A DNA stretch of 64,000 nucleotides from Candidatus Bathyarchaeota archaeon (GCA_026014685.1 JAOZHW010000022.1:1-64000); one strand, 5' to 3'. Numbered from the stretch's first letter, positions 27,743 to 36,553 are shown. Notes: generated by a model not told the origin, from the letters alone. Translations and numbers: made by a program.

Positions 27743-28681
27743 ATGCGGAAACGTGTTCTGGTTACGGGCGGAGCTGGCTTCATAGGTTCCCATTTGGTTC
27801 CTGAACTTCTAAAAAGGGGCTACGCCGTTGTTGCGCTGGATAATCTCTGTTCGGGCAATATGGAGAATCTTGGAGGTGTCTTGGATAGCCCTGATTTCAC
27901 GTTTATTTTAGGAGATATTCGTGATTCTGAGGTACTCAAAAAAGCCTTTAGGGGCGTTAGCGGTGTTGTTCATTTAGCTGCACTGATAGATGTAGTTGCT
28001 TCGGTAACTGACCCAACCTCAACAAACGACGTTAACGTTGCTGGAACTTTAAATGTGTTGCAAGAGGCAGCTAACTGTAAGGTTGATCGGTTTGTTTTTG
28101 CTTCTTCTACAGCGGTTTATGGCGACGCTAAAGCTTTGCCAATTACTGAAGAGACAATGCTTGATCCGCTTTCACCTTATGCTGCGTCAAAAGCTGCTGG
28201 AGAAGCGTATTGCCGAGCTTTTATGCACAGCTATGGGTTGAGCACTGTGATTCTTCGCTTTTTTAATGTTTATGGTCCAAGGAACGAGAAAAGCCCCTAC
28301 AGCGGAGTAATCACGAAGTTTTTGCGTCAAGCGATCAAGGGTGCGACGTTAAATATATTTGGCGATGGAGAACAAACACGGGATTTTATCCATGTCAGCG
28401 ATATTGTAGAAGCCCTAATTTTAGCGCTTGAAACCCAAAAAGCAAGCGGGGAAACCTTCAATGTGTGCACCGGTATCCAGACAAGTATTAATGACCTTGC
28501 TGAAGCTATCTGCAATGTTACAGGGCGCACTTTAAAACTAATTCACGTGCCTGCGCGAGCTGGAGAAATCCGGTTTAGTCTCGGTGACCTTTCAAAAGCT
28601 GAGGAACAATTGCATTTTAAGCCTAAAGTGACTCTTCAAAAAGGGTTGGAATTGTTACTTAAAGCAGAAAAGAGCGAATAA
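27743..28681 (+). CDS. NAD-dependent epimerase/dehydratase, GalE-like
   Basis: 312 residues. VTGGAGFIGSHLVPELLKRG (residues 6-25) binds NAD, FASSTAVYGDA carries the catalytic Ser, and SPYAASKAAGEAY the YxxxK pair (near 148). RFFNVYGPRNEKSPYSGVIT, GDGEQTRDFIHVSDIVEAL and the C-terminal GEIRFSLGDLSKAEEQL are typical of UDP-glucose 4-epimerase-like enzymes. A second copy of this activity in the locus suggests two different nucleotide sugars. The next gene starts 2 bases after the stop. Confidence 0.87.
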   Translation: MRKRVLVTGGAGFIGSHLVPELLKRGYAVVALDNLCSGNMENLGGVLDSPDFTFILGDIRDSEVLKKAFRGVSGVVHLAALIDVVASVTDPTSTNDVNVAGTLNVLQEAANCKVDRFVFASSTAVYGDAKALPITEETMLDPLSPYAASKAAGEAYCRAFMHSYGLSTVILRFFNVYGPRNEKSPYSGVITKFLRQAIKGATLNIFGDGEQTRDFIHVSDIVEALILALETQKASGETFNVCTGIQTSINDLAEAICNVTGRTLKLIHVPARAGEIRFSLGDLSKAEEQLHFKPKVTLQKGLELLLKAEKSE

Positions 28682-28683
28682 AG

Positions 28684-29811
28684 ATGCGGTTAGCTGTCAC
28701 GGCTATCTCTGACCCTAAACAGCTTGATGCTTTAAGGGACAGTTTGGATGATTTTATGGAGAAGTGCTGTGAAAACCCGTTTTATTTGTCCTGTTTTCTC
28801 CAGCGGCAAATGAATCACCCTGCATTTGCCAATAATTCTACTCCGATGGTTTTGATTTCAAAGGTTGACGAGGTAATTGTTGGTGTTTTGCCACTGTTGC
28901 TTACTAAAAAAGCCGGTGTGCAATCTGCCGAGTTTCTTTTTAAATTCTATTTTTCTCCAGATTTCGTTTTCAACTCTAAACATCGCTCTGCTTCTTTGTC
29001 AGCTTTTCTTGATTACATATTCAATAAGTTGGGCTGCCGCCTTGTAACTTTTGACCTTCCCGCGGATTCACAGAACTTGGAAATTTTAACCCGAATATGT
29101 GACTTTTATTCGGTTCCTGTAAGTATAAAGAATGATACTTGCTTTGAGCATGCAGTACTTGAAGTTAGTTCCTCGTGGGATGAATTTCAAAAATCTAAAA
29201 GTTCCAATTTTAGACATAGGTTCAAAAGCATAGAAAAAAAGCTCTCCAAAGCCGGTCAGTGGAGTGTTTCTTGTTTTGAGGATGATGCTGATGAGTCAGC
29301 TGTGCTTTGCAGAATAATGAAAGTTGAGGAAGCCTGCTGGAAGCAAAATTGGCGACAAAACAATAATATGCACTTAGATGCGGATTTGTTGAACGTTTGG
29401 GGCGGTTCTAATACTGCAATCAAAACCTGTTCTGGTTTTAAGCGTTATGTCTGGTTTCTTGAATTAAATGGGCAACCTATAGCCTATAGTTTGGTTATTC
29501 AGTACAAGGGAACCGCCTACATCGCCAAGACTTCTTTCAATAATTCGTATAGACATTTGTACCCTGGGATTTATGTGGTCAATTCGGCGATCCGTGGCAT
29601 ATTCAATTCTGGTTCCGCGCAAACGATTGATTTTATGACTAATTTGCCTTTCTTAGAGATTTGGACTCATACCCGTTTGGTGCGAGTTAGACTTTTTTTA
29701 TCAAAAGGGTTTGTGTTGAACTTGTTTAGGTCTGTTACACAGAATACCGCTCTAAGGAAGTCGATGGCTCGTTTGGTGCCTTCGCGTCTGCTCTTTTTGA
29801 TTGTTTTATAA
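28684..29811 (+). CDS. GNAT-fold acyltransferase of the CelD/FemAB type
   Basis: 375 residues. The middle has SSSWDEFQKSKSSNFRHRFK with the F-R-x-x-x-x-K signature of BcsL/CelD/FemAB proteins. The C-terminal GNAT half has RYVWFLELNGQPIAYSLVIQ and TAYIAKTSFNNSYRHLYPGI, then DFMTNLPFLEIW. Such proteins attach acyl or aminoacyl groups to polysaccharide or peptidoglycan-like acceptors. Sitting 2 bases after an epimerase, it probably decorates the glycan and closes the locus. Confidence 0.75.
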   Translation: MRLAVTAISDPKQLDALRDSLDDFMEKCCENPFYLSCFLQRQMNHPAFANNSTPMVLISKVDEVIVGVLPLLLTKKAGVQSAEFLFKFYFSPDFVFNSKHRSASLSAFLDYIFNKLGCRLVTFDLPADSQNLEILTRICDFYSVPVSIKNDTCFEHAVLEVSSSWDEFQKSKSSNFRHRFKSIEKKLSKAGQWSVSCFEDDADESAVLCRIMKVEEACWKQNWRQNNNMHLDADLLNVWGGSNTAIKTCSGFKRYVWFLELNGQPIAYSLVIQYKGTAYIAKTSFNNSYRHLYPGIYVVNSAIRGIFNSGSAQTIDFMTNLPFLEIWTHTRLVRVRLFLSKGFVLNLFRSVTQNTALRKSMARLVPSRLLFLIVL

Positions 29812-29862
29812 AATTAAGTTTATAGTTGGATGTTTTTCCAACTATGACTATTTTTTGCCGTT

Positions 29863-30213
29863 TTAGTTTTTCATAGCTTCCAGTGGGTTTCTTCTAACAT
29901 TGCCTGACGTCATGGGGCGGAAGTGCACTGTTTTTGCGATTCGCCGCTTGTTTAGCCATCCCATGCGTGAGAGTTGATTTAGGTAGTTACTCTCTATGGC
30001 TCGGCATCTCCCCGTCTGGTTGGATACCGCTACGGCGTCGCATTCTCCTCTGGAGGCGACTACTACGTAGGTTTTTCTCAGGTGGTCTGGGAGGTTTATG
30101 AGTTCAGATTCTGCCACCTGTATTGGCTGTGGGGTCCAGTTGGCAAAGTTGTTCTCGATGTCATCGAGTCTTTTTCTCATGTACATCATTTCTTTGAATA
30201 TCTGTTCAAGCAC
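29863..30213 (-). CDS. Hypothetical protein with winged-helix-like C-terminal half
   Basis: 116 residues from GTG 30213. The N-terminal helix (FKEMMYMRKRLDDIENNF) looks like a coiled coil. From residue 50, LPDHLRKTYVVVASRGECDA with SRMGWLNKRR resembles a small helix-turn-helix with a basic recognition part. It may be a regulator. A possible ribosome site (AAAGGAGAGG) lies about 24 bases upstream, farther than usual, so the start is uncertain. It is divergent from the unassigned stretch to its right. Confidence 0.55.
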   Translation of the reverse strand: MLEQIFKEMMYMRKRLDDIENNFANWTPQPIQVAESELINLPDHLRKTYVVVASRGECDAVAVSNQTGRCRAIESNYLNQLSRMGWLNKRRIAKTVHFRPMTSGNVRRNPLEAMKN

Positions 30214-30651
30214 TGATCTTCTAACTATTTTTGTTCCTCTCCTTTCTCAGTTAAGCAAACAACGCCTAAATTGTCAGGATTTCTTTTAATGGTTTTTGAG
30301 AATTGGGTTTTAGTGTTTTGTTAAGTGTGCTTTGCACTATGCGAAGTGGAATTTGCCATTTTGCGAATGTAATTCTTTTGAGCGCTTGCTTGTCTGCTGG
30401 TTTTTTGGTTTTGGCTTTAGAGGTTTTTGTTGGCGGTTTGTGGGTCGTTTTCTGTTAGCAGTTAGGTTTGGTTGGGGTGTCTGTGCTTTTTTCTCTATAA
30501 TCATTATTTTAGGGCTGTATACGCACTTTTGTATCTGCAATCGCGGGGGGCACACTGTTTGGGTATGTAGGTTGCTGCTGGTAGGTGCTGGCGAGTGTTG
30601 CATGTTGAACAAAATTTTAGCTCTAAAAGAATCTGAAAAAATTGGGTTTTT
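30214..30651. other. Intergenic region, strongly G/T-biased
   Basis: 438 bases with overlapping open frames on both strands (30332-30655 and 30337-30612), neither with a ribosome site or recognisable domain. From about 30380 to 30600 the plus strand is G/T-rich and A-poor. The left end contains AAAGGAGAGG (minus strand) belonging to the gene on its left. I see no RNA gene in it. Confidence 0.35.
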
Positions 30652-31248
30652 TTAGCCTGTTGCAACCAGAATTATCTGGAAGCCAAACGAGGTTATCCCC
30701 TGTATGTTTGAGACCGCCATCAGGACCAGTGTGGCCTGTGTGGATTGGCCTGGCATAAGCACAGCTGACTGTTTATCCCATGTCAGTACCAGTGATGCGG
30801 CTGCTTCGGTTGGGTTCCAGTTGGCTGTCGTCATCCCTAACGTGAGGGGTGCGTTTCCGGTGTTTTTGATGTATATGACTTGGTTTGCTGTTCCTCCTGG
30901 AGGAATGGCGCCCCAACTGATGGCTGACAACGGTGTGGTGCATGCGCTGTCGGAGTAGACTTTTAGGCCTAAATCTGCTGAGGTTTGTGCGTTTGTGTTG
31001 GATGATTTTACGATGGTTACGATTGTTCCTGAGGTGTTTAGGGCTAGGTTTTGTTGGGTTGCACCGTAGGTTGTGACGGCTAGTGTTAGGGAAACTAGGC
31101 ATAGTGCGGTTACTAATGCGAATAGGCGTGTTTTTCGTTCTGCGCGTATTTTGCCTATTTTTGTTGTTTGCGTGATGGTGAATGTGATTGCGGTGATGAT
31201 TAGTCTGCGGGTTTTTTCTAGAAGTGCTTTAGGTGTTTTTAGATCCAT
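30652..31248 (-). CDS. Secreted or anchored Ig-like protein
   Basis: 198 residues. A basic leader of about 40 residues precedes a membrane helix (LFALVTALCLVSLTLAVTTY, near 42-61). A single beta-sandwich follows, with SADLGLKVYSDSACTTPLSA, AIPPGGTANQVIYIKNTGNA and LMPGQSTQATLVLMA. The pattern is that of small archaeal surface proteins with a conserved S-x-x-G-x-I-PPG-x-T core. Probably an envelope or fibre-like component; no enzymatic motif seen. Confidence 0.65.
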   Translation of the reverse strand: MDLKTPKALLEKTRRLIITAITFTITQTTKIGKIRAERKTRLFALVTALCLVSLTLAVTTYGATQQNLALNTSGTIVTIVKSSNTNAQTSADLGLKVYSDSACTTPLSAISWGAIPPGGTANQVIYIKNTGNAPLTLGMTTANWNPTEAAASLVLTWDKQSAVLMPGQSTQATLVLMAVSNIQGITSFGFQIILVATG

Positions 31249-31367
31249 ATTGATCGAATCAAAGATGACGGCTACAGACTAAGAGTTTTCATGTGTTTGT
31301 GGTTATCAAAAATACACTTGGCGCCCGTTTTGGGGCGTTGGGGTTTGCTTGGTGAAAGATGGTGGGG

Positions 31368-31574
31368 TTAGCGGCGTTTGCGTGATTTGTAGCCTAAGTA
31401 AATGACGGCGGAGATTAGGAAGGTGGCGTCGAGCATGTTTGGGAAGGAGGGGAAATAGACCCATTGGTTGAAGAATGTGATGAATTTTGCTGCGATGCCT
31501 ATGGTGCCGCAGACAAAGATGACTAGGATGCAGTCGTGGGCGAGTTGGCTCCAGTTTTCGTGTATCTGTTTCAT
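31368..31574 (-). CDS. Small membrane protein
   Basis: 68 residues with two hydrophobic segments (CILVIFVCGTIGIAAKFITF and MLDATFLISAVIYLGY) and a basic end (KSRKRR), so a two-helix hairpin with the C-terminus inside is likely. Function not recognised. It is in the same direction as its neighbours. Confidence 0.5.
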   Translation of the reverse strand: MKQIHENWSQLAHDCILVIFVCGTIGIAAKFITFFNQWVYFPSFPNMLDATFLISAVIYLGYKSRKRR

Positions 31575-31648
31575 GTTGCTTCGGTGATTAGGTTGGGTTT
31601 TTGGGGATAATAGAATTATGAAGGGTAACTCTGGATTAGCAATTCAGT

Positions 31649-32314
31649 TTAGGATATTCTTGTGGCTGTTTCTATGATGAATCCTCTTCTGCCCAACGTA
31701 TAGGTTAACCTGCGTGTGGGGATAATCGTTCCTGCCATCTTGCGGATAATCAACTGCCTACTCGTCGAGTCTGAGTTCCAGTTTAAGGCGAAGTTTATGG
31801 CGCCTTCGGCGAAGTGGTTGATGGTGGTTTCTTCCTGTGGGGTTTGCATGCCTTCGGTTAGGAGCAGGAGTTGGAAGGTTTGGCTTTTGCGGTTTTGATG
31901 GGTCATAGAGGTCAATAGGTTGACGATGTCTTGTATGTTGTGGCTGAGTAGCAGTTCTGAGACTGAGTCTATGGCTACTGCTCTTGATTGCCGCATTTCG
32001 GTTAAGATGGCTTCTGATAGGTCGCTTGTTTTGGTGTCTTTGAGGCTCTCGAAGCGCCATGCGCCGCTTTCTTCTGTGGGTGTGAGGTTCCAGCCGTATG
32101 CTGCCATGTCTTCTCGGACGCTTTCGGCTGTGGCGTTGACTGTGAAGTAGGTGACTGGGCAGGTTTTTACGCGGTAGAACAGGACTTGTCGTGCGAAGAC
32201 TTCGTTGCCTGAGCCTGGCGCGCCTGAGAGGAGTATGATTTTGGGTGGTAGGCCTCCAAGTAGGAATTCGTCGAAGCCCGCGATGCCAGTCTTCACAGGT
32301 ATCATAATAGTCAA
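31649..32314 (-). CDS. KaiC/ArlH-like RecA-superfamily protein with degenerate P-loop
   Basis: 221 residues, a single KaiC domain. The start VKTGIAGFDEFLLGGLPPKI is the family hallmark, and AVAIDSVSELLLSH is the Walker B strand (near 115). The Walker A reads GAPGSGNE (near residues 31-38), with Asn-Glu where Lys-Ser/Thr is expected, so ATP hydrolysis is probably lost although binding may remain. It is divergent from the pilin operon. ArlH-type proteins of this fold regulate archaellum and pilus motors, so a role beside the ArlI-like ATPase is plausible; that is inference from context. Confidence 0.75.
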   Translation of the reverse strand: MTIMIPVKTGIAGFDEFLLGGLPPKIILLSGAPGSGNEVFARQVLFYRVKTCPVTYFTVNATAESVREDMAAYGWNLTPTEESGAWRFESLKDTKTSDLSEAILTEMRQSRAVAIDSVSELLLSHNIQDIVNLLTSMTHQNRKSQTFQLLLLTEGMQTPQEETTINHFAEGAINFALNWNSDSTSRQLIIRKMAGTIIPTRRLTYTLGRRGFIIETATRIS

Positions 32315-32500
32315 ACCATAAGATAACGGGTGGTATGTAATAACTTTTCTAAGTTTTCAATCCAGATTAGGCGTTCAGGAATCGAATATAAAACTTTTTA
32401 GCGTTAACCTGTTGCTGAAATATTATGGTTCCAGATAGAATATTAATCCATCATACTTATTAAGCGAGTTTTCGGTACATGAACAACAAATAACCAACCA

Positions 32501-32512
32501 GAAAGGGAGAAA
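32501..32512 (+). promoter_or_regulatory. Ribosome binding site of first pilin gene
   Basis: The run GAAAGGGAGA lies about 10 bases before ATG 32522 and fixes the start. A similar GAGAAGGGAA precedes the giant pilin's TTG at 39828, so the two pilin genes share leader style. Confidence 0.5.
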
Positions 32513-32521
32513 AAACAAAAA

Positions 32522-33040
32522 ATGAACTTCATGAAAAATGTAAGAAAGTTCCGTAAAAACGCGCGTGCAATCTCACCAGTAATCGCCACACTTTTAATGA
32601 TCGCCATAGCAGTCGTAGCCTCACTCGTAACCTACGCATGGGTCATGGGATACATGAGCTTCCAGACCGAGAAAACAGGCAAAGCAATACTAATCCAAAG
32701 CGTAACCTATGATGGAAAGGCGACTGGCGGTGTTAATGATGTCTTTACTGTTTACCTCCAGAATGTAGGCGACTCAGATGTTCAAATGATAAGCCCCGCA
32801 GGAGTTAAGAGCACAATATACATCGAAGGGAAACCAGCAACCGTTGGCGAAATCAAAGTTGGTACAACTTCAAACCCAGCAGCATTAGCCACTGAAGCGA
32901 CAGCCTCAATAAAACTCACAACAGATGGAGCATTACCCGCTGGTGTTCAATCAATCACAATCAAGGTTACAACTATTGACGGAACTCAAACCGAAATAAC
33001 AAAACAATTCACAATTAATCCAACTCCAACTCCAACTTGA
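32522..33040 (+). CDS. Type IV pilin (archaellin-like class III signal peptide)
   Basis: 172 residues. The basic leader ends RKNARA, then the hydrophobic pilin helix ISPVIATLLMIAIAVVASLV with cleavage expected before I by a PibD-like prepilin peptidase. The mature domain is a beta sandwich with FTVYLQNVGDSDVQ and SIKLTTDGALPAGVQ, ending in a short Pro/Thr tail. It is the first gene of the plus-strand pilus operon and probably the main pilus subunit. A poly-T terminator follows. Confidence 0.88.
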   Translation: MNFMKNVRKFRKNARAISPVIATLLMIAIAVVASLVTYAWVMGYMSFQTEKTGKAILIQSVTYDGKATGGVNDVFTVYLQNVGDSDVQMISPAGVKSTIYIEGKPATVGEIKVGTTSNPAALATEATASIKLTTDGALPAGVQSITIKVTTIDGTQTEITKQFTINPTPTPT

Positions 33041-33049
33041 GAGTGAATT

Positions 33050-33090
33050 GTTTCTGTTCTATTTTCCTTTTTTTAAATTTTTATTAATGA
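33050..33090 (+). terminator. Poly-T archaeal terminator after pilin
   Basis: Runs of T (TTTTCCTTTTTTT and AATTTTTATT) follow the pilin stop within 50 bases without a strong hairpin, as in archaeal termination. It would let the pilin be made in excess over the assembly genes downstream. Confidence 0.45.
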
Positions 33091-33131
33091 TTACTAAGAC
33101 ATAATATTGATAAGAGAGGGGAACCGTTCAG

Positions 33132-34814
33132 TTGAAAGCAGACAAAGAGGGCTTCAAGAAAGTGTTTTCGCGCAAAAAACCAGCCGAAACTCTACAACAA
33201 CCAGTAACCATACCACCCATCGTTGTGGAAGAAAAAAAGAGTAAACCCCGCCTTTCTCTGCGTAAAAAACCCAAAACCGAAGCCCCCGCACCCGTAGCTG
33301 CCGCTGAAGAAGCGGAGCCCCAATCGGCTGAACCCTCTAACATCAAAGTCCTCGAATCTTACCCGCTCATTGAGCCGTTTGCTTATGCCAAATTGGTTAA
33401 AGACCTTGACCGAGGAACCATCCAGTACATAGTCGAGGAACCCACCCTGACCAGCAGCGACAAAGTTCACCTCAAGCGGCTCAAAGATATCCTTAACCAA
33501 GTCATAACCATGAAGCCCGCGGACTTAAAATCTAAAGAAACCGCGACAAGGTACTTGGTTGCCAAGAGTAAAGAAATCTTTGAAGATTACGACTTTAAAA
33601 TCGACAAAGCTACCCAAGATAAACTCCTCTACTGCATTGTGCGGGACAATTTGGGTTTTGGCAAAATCGACGCTTTAATGCATGATCAACTCATCGAAGA
33701 CCTCTCATGCGACGGCGTCAACGTCCCCTTGTTTGTTTGGCACCGCAAATCTGAATCCATCCCCACAAACGTCAAATTCGAAACTGCAGAAGAACTTGAC
33801 TCTTTTGCGCTCCGATTGGCTTACATGTGCGGCGCCCACGTTTCCATCGCGCAGCCGTTGCTTGATGCGAGTTTACCTGACGGAAGCAGAATTAACCTGA
33901 CTTTTGGCAGCGAAGTCACCCGCAAAGGCTCCACTTTCACCATACGCAAATTCAAAATTGACCCCTTCACAGTCACCGACTTGGTTACTTTTAACACGAT
34001 TTCGGCGGAGATGGCAGCGTTCTTCTGGTACGCAGTCGAAAACCGAGTTTCGATTCTCGTGGCTGGAGGCATCGCAGCGGGCAAAACCACCTTGCTAAAC
34101 TGCCTCAGCATGTTCATCAAACCCGACCTAAAAGTCGTCTCCATCGAAGACACCCCTGAAATCAATTTGCCCCATGAGAACTGGATTCCTGCAACCACCA
34201 GAAGCCACTTTGGCGTCGCCACAGATTCAGCCGACGTAACCCTCTTTGATTTGCTAAAGGCTTCGTTGCGGCAGAGACCTGACTACATCATCGTGGGCGA
34301 AATCAGGGGCGCAGAAGCCTACACGCTGTTCCAAGCGGTCAGCACAGGCCACCTCGGCATGTCCACCGTGCACGCAGAATCAGTCGAATCCGCAGTTTAC
34401 CGCCTAGAATCCGCACCCATGAACATCCCAAGAACACTCATCGCGGGAATAGACCTCATTTTGGTGCAGAAACGCATCGAAATTAAGGGCAAACCCGCCA
34501 GAAAAACCGTTGCCGCCTCAGAAATCGTCGGCTTAGATCCCCGTTCAGGCGAAATCTTAACCAACGAGGTTTACCGCTGGAATTCTGGCAGCGAAACCTT
34601 CGATTACACTGGCAGAAGCTACATCCTCGAAAAAATCGCAGAGAAAACAGGCTTAAGCATCGAGCAAGCTGAGCAGGAACTGAAGAACCGCACCAAAATC
34701 ATAAAATGGATGACTAAAAAAGGCATACGAAACTACAAAGACGTCTCAAACATCATCCGCTCCTACCTAGAGAACCCTGCCCGCGTACTCTCGGAGGCTT
34801 CAAAAGACGAATAA
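33132..34814 (+). CDS. Type IV pilus assembly ATPase (ArlI/TadA/GspE family)
   Basis: 560 residues from TTG 33132 with GAGAGGGGAA about 8 bases upstream. Residues 1-75 are a disordered Lys/Pro/Ala linker. The N2 domain follows, then the ATPase core: VAGGIAAGKTTLLNCL (Walker A, near 316), the Asp box SIEDTPEINLP, Walker B YIIVGEIRGAEA (near 388), and the His box GHLGMSTVHAESVESAV. It powers pilin polymerisation at the membrane with the F proteins downstream. Length and linker resemble archaeal pilus rather than archaellum ATPases. Confidence 0.92.
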   Translation: MKADKEGFKKVFSRKKPAETLQQPVTIPPIVVEEKKSKPRLSLRKKPKTEAPAPVAAAEEAEPQSAEPSNIKVLESYPLIEPFAYAKLVKDLDRGTIQYIVEEPTLTSSDKVHLKRLKDILNQVITMKPADLKSKETATRYLVAKSKEIFEDYDFKIDKATQDKLLYCIVRDNLGFGKIDALMHDQLIEDLSCDGVNVPLFVWHRKSESIPTNVKFETAEELDSFALRLAYMCGAHVSIAQPLLDASLPDGSRINLTFGSEVTRKGSTFTIRKFKIDPFTVTDLVTFNTISAEMAAFFWYAVENRVSILVAGGIAAGKTTLLNCLSMFIKPDLKVVSIEDTPEINLPHENWIPATTRSHFGVATDSADVTLFDLLKASLRQRPDYIIVGEIRGAEAYTLFQAVSTGHLGMSTVHAESVESAVYRLESAPMNIPRTLIAGIDLILVQKRIEIKGKPARKTVAASEIVGLDPRSGEILTNEVYRWNSGSETFDYTGRSYILEKIAEKTGLSIEQAEQELKNRTKIIKWMTKKGIRNYKDVSNIIRSYLENPARVLSEASKDE

Positions 34815-35688
34815 GACCCTGCTTTCCCTCTTTCTTAGAGTCTCAACGTACGTTCCCAAATCCTTAACTAACGAACTCAAAAGCCTACAGGACAACCTTG
34901 AGAAGGCTGGCGTGAAAATCACTTTTGACGCCTACATGGGCTTAACCGCGTTTGCCACGTTACTCGCCACGGTTTTGGGGTTTGTGATTTCACTGGCAGT
35001 ATTAGCGGCAAGAGGCCCCATAGTTCCCGCATTAATCTTCTCCATAATCGCAGCCATGATGGCGGCACTCATCTCTTTCGGCGCCTGCTATGCTTACCCG
35101 ATTCTGCAGATATCCTCCAAAGTCAGAAAAATCGAGGCCAACCTCCCCATGACCGCCAACTTTATGTCCGTCTTAGCCAGCTCAGGCATGCCCCCAGAAC
35201 GCATATTCCGCTCCTTAGCCAACGTCGGAGACGAATTCGGCGTGGGCGACGAAGTACGCCGCGCAGTAGCCGACACCGAAATCATGGGCTTAGACTTAAA
35301 CGATGCCTTGAGGCGGGCCTCGGTGCGGTCTGCTTCCCGCAAGTTCGGCGCGATGCTGGACGGTATCGTGGCGACTTCGCACATGGGCGGCGACTTGGCT
35401 TCGTATCTGCGTGACGAGGCGGATAAATTCAAGAAAGCCCGCACAACCGCCATGAAAAGTTTCCTTGATAGTTTAGCGGGTATGGCAGAGATGTATGTTA
35501 GCTTCATGATTGCACTGCCACTGGTGCTCGTAGTTATGCTCTCAGTTATGTCGTTTTTGGGGGGTAGCATCTCATTGTTCGGCGGCTTAGACCCCTCTGC
35601 CGTTATGATACTGATGACCTTCGTTGTTACCCCCGCGGGCGTAATGATTATGCTCCTGCTGGTCGATTCACTGACTCCACCGAGGTAG
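34807..35688 (+). CDS. Pilus assembly membrane protein, F domain (first of two)
   Basis: From GTG 34912 this is 258 residues with the F-domain core: FMSVLASSGMPPERIFRSLA (near 85), RKFGAMLDGIVATSHMGGDL and several membrane helices. The frame continues upstream with credible coding sequence: STYVPKSLTNELKSLQDNLE, the usual lead-in of this family. It reaches back to at least 34807 without any ATG, GTG or TTG. GGAGG at 34793-34797 lies 9 bases before ACG 34807; CTG 34819 is another candidate. The true start is therefore probably non-canonical, and the interval given is the extended one. Confidence 0.75.
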   Translation, partial: TNKTLLSLFLRVSTYVPKSLTNELKSLQDNLEKAGVKITFDAYMGLTAFATLLATVLGFVISLAVLAARGPIVPALIFSIIAAMMAALISFGACYAYPILQISSKVRKIEANLPMTANFMSVLASSGMPPERIFRSLANVGDEFGVGDEVRRAVADTEIMGLDLNDALRRASVRSASRKFGAMLDGIVATSHMGGDLASYLRDEADKFKKARTTAMKSFLDSLAGMAEMYVSFMIALPLVLVVMLSVMSFLGGSISLFGGLDPSAVMILMTFVVTPAGVMIMLLLVDSLTPPR

Positions 35689-35693
35689 ACTCC

Positions 35694-36545
35694 ATGGGAA
35701 AAGTAACCGTACAAACAAAGCAACGCGTGCTCGCAGCATCATTGATCGCCGTCATGATACTGGTGGTTTCAGTCGCAGCCATATCCATGCGGGCCCTGGC
35801 AACCTACATAAACGAAATCTTCTTTGTCAGCTGCCTCATCGTCTTGGTGCCCTCTGCCATTCTGGACTTTAAACATCAAAGATGGATATCAGCCATCGAA
35901 GACCAAATGCCCCTGCTCGTTAGGGGTGTGGCTGAGTCGCAGGAGACAGGCATGACCTTGGTGCGTGCGTTTGAGAAAGTGGTGGATAACAACATGGTCA
36001 GCGGACCACTGGCTAAGGAGGTTAAGCAGATGGTTGTGCAGATGTCTTGGGGCACCTCCTTTGAAGACGCCTTAACAAACTTCAAGAATAACATAAACTC
36101 GCCGATAGTCAACCGATTCTGCGTCCTCGTCTTGGAGGCGAGCCACTCAGGCGGCACCATCAAAAAAGTTTTCACCGCCACCTCCGGTTTCATGGAGGAA
36201 ATGAAGGAAATCGACCGCGACACCAGCGCCCAGATGAAGCCCTACATCATCGTCATCTACGCAGCGTTCGCCGTGTTCTTGGTTACTGCGATTTTGCTGG
36301 TCAGCAGCTTCTTTGCCCCCTTGGAGGGCTCAAAAGATGTGCTTAGCAGTTTAACCAGCGGCGGCGGCACGAGCAACTTCAAAGAATTCTTCTACCAGAA
36401 CATGATGGTTTCGGCGTTGACTGGCGGTTTGATGGCTGGCAAAATCGGGGAACGCCGAGTGGCAGGCGGCTTGAAACACAGCATCTTGTTGCTGGTTGCG
36501 GGGTACGCGATTTTCTTGGCTGCTATACCGCCAAGTTGGATGTGA
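35694..36545 (+). CDS. Pilus assembly membrane protein, F domain (second of two)
   Basis: 283 residues from ATG 35694, 5 bases after the first F gene. QMPLLVRGVAESQETGMTLV and SPIVNRFCVLVLEASHSGGT (near 130-150) are the F-domain core. Membrane helices lie near 15-50, 185-215 and 255-280. In archaella the two F domains are one protein (ArlJ). Here they are separate, as in TadB/TadC. The pair forms the inner-membrane platform for the ATPase. Confidence 0.88.
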   Translation: MGKVTVQTKQRVLAASLIAVMILVVSVAAISMRALATYINEIFFVSCLIVLVPSAILDFKHQRWISAIEDQMPLLVRGVAESQETGMTLVRAFEKVVDNNMVSGPLAKEVKQMVVQMSWGTSFEDALTNFKNNINSPIVNRFCVLVLEASHSGGTIKKVFTATSGFMEEMKEIDRDTSAQMKPYIIVIYAAFAVFLVTAILLVSSFFAPLEGSKDVLSSLTSGGGTSNFKEFFYQNMMVSALTGGLMAGKIGERRVAGGLKHSILLLVAGYAIFLAAIPPSWM

Positions 36546-36553
36546 AACATGAA

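Noticed and set aside
30332-30655. 107-codon plus frame and an overlapping 91-codon minus frame (30337-30612)
   Set aside because: Both are biased in composition (Phe/Gly/Trp or Pro/Lys/Gln), lack ribosome sites and match no fold pattern.
35094-35723. 209-codon minus-strand frame within the F-domain genes
   Set aside because: Shadow of the pilus membrane genes on the plus strand; the plus frames carry the family motifs.
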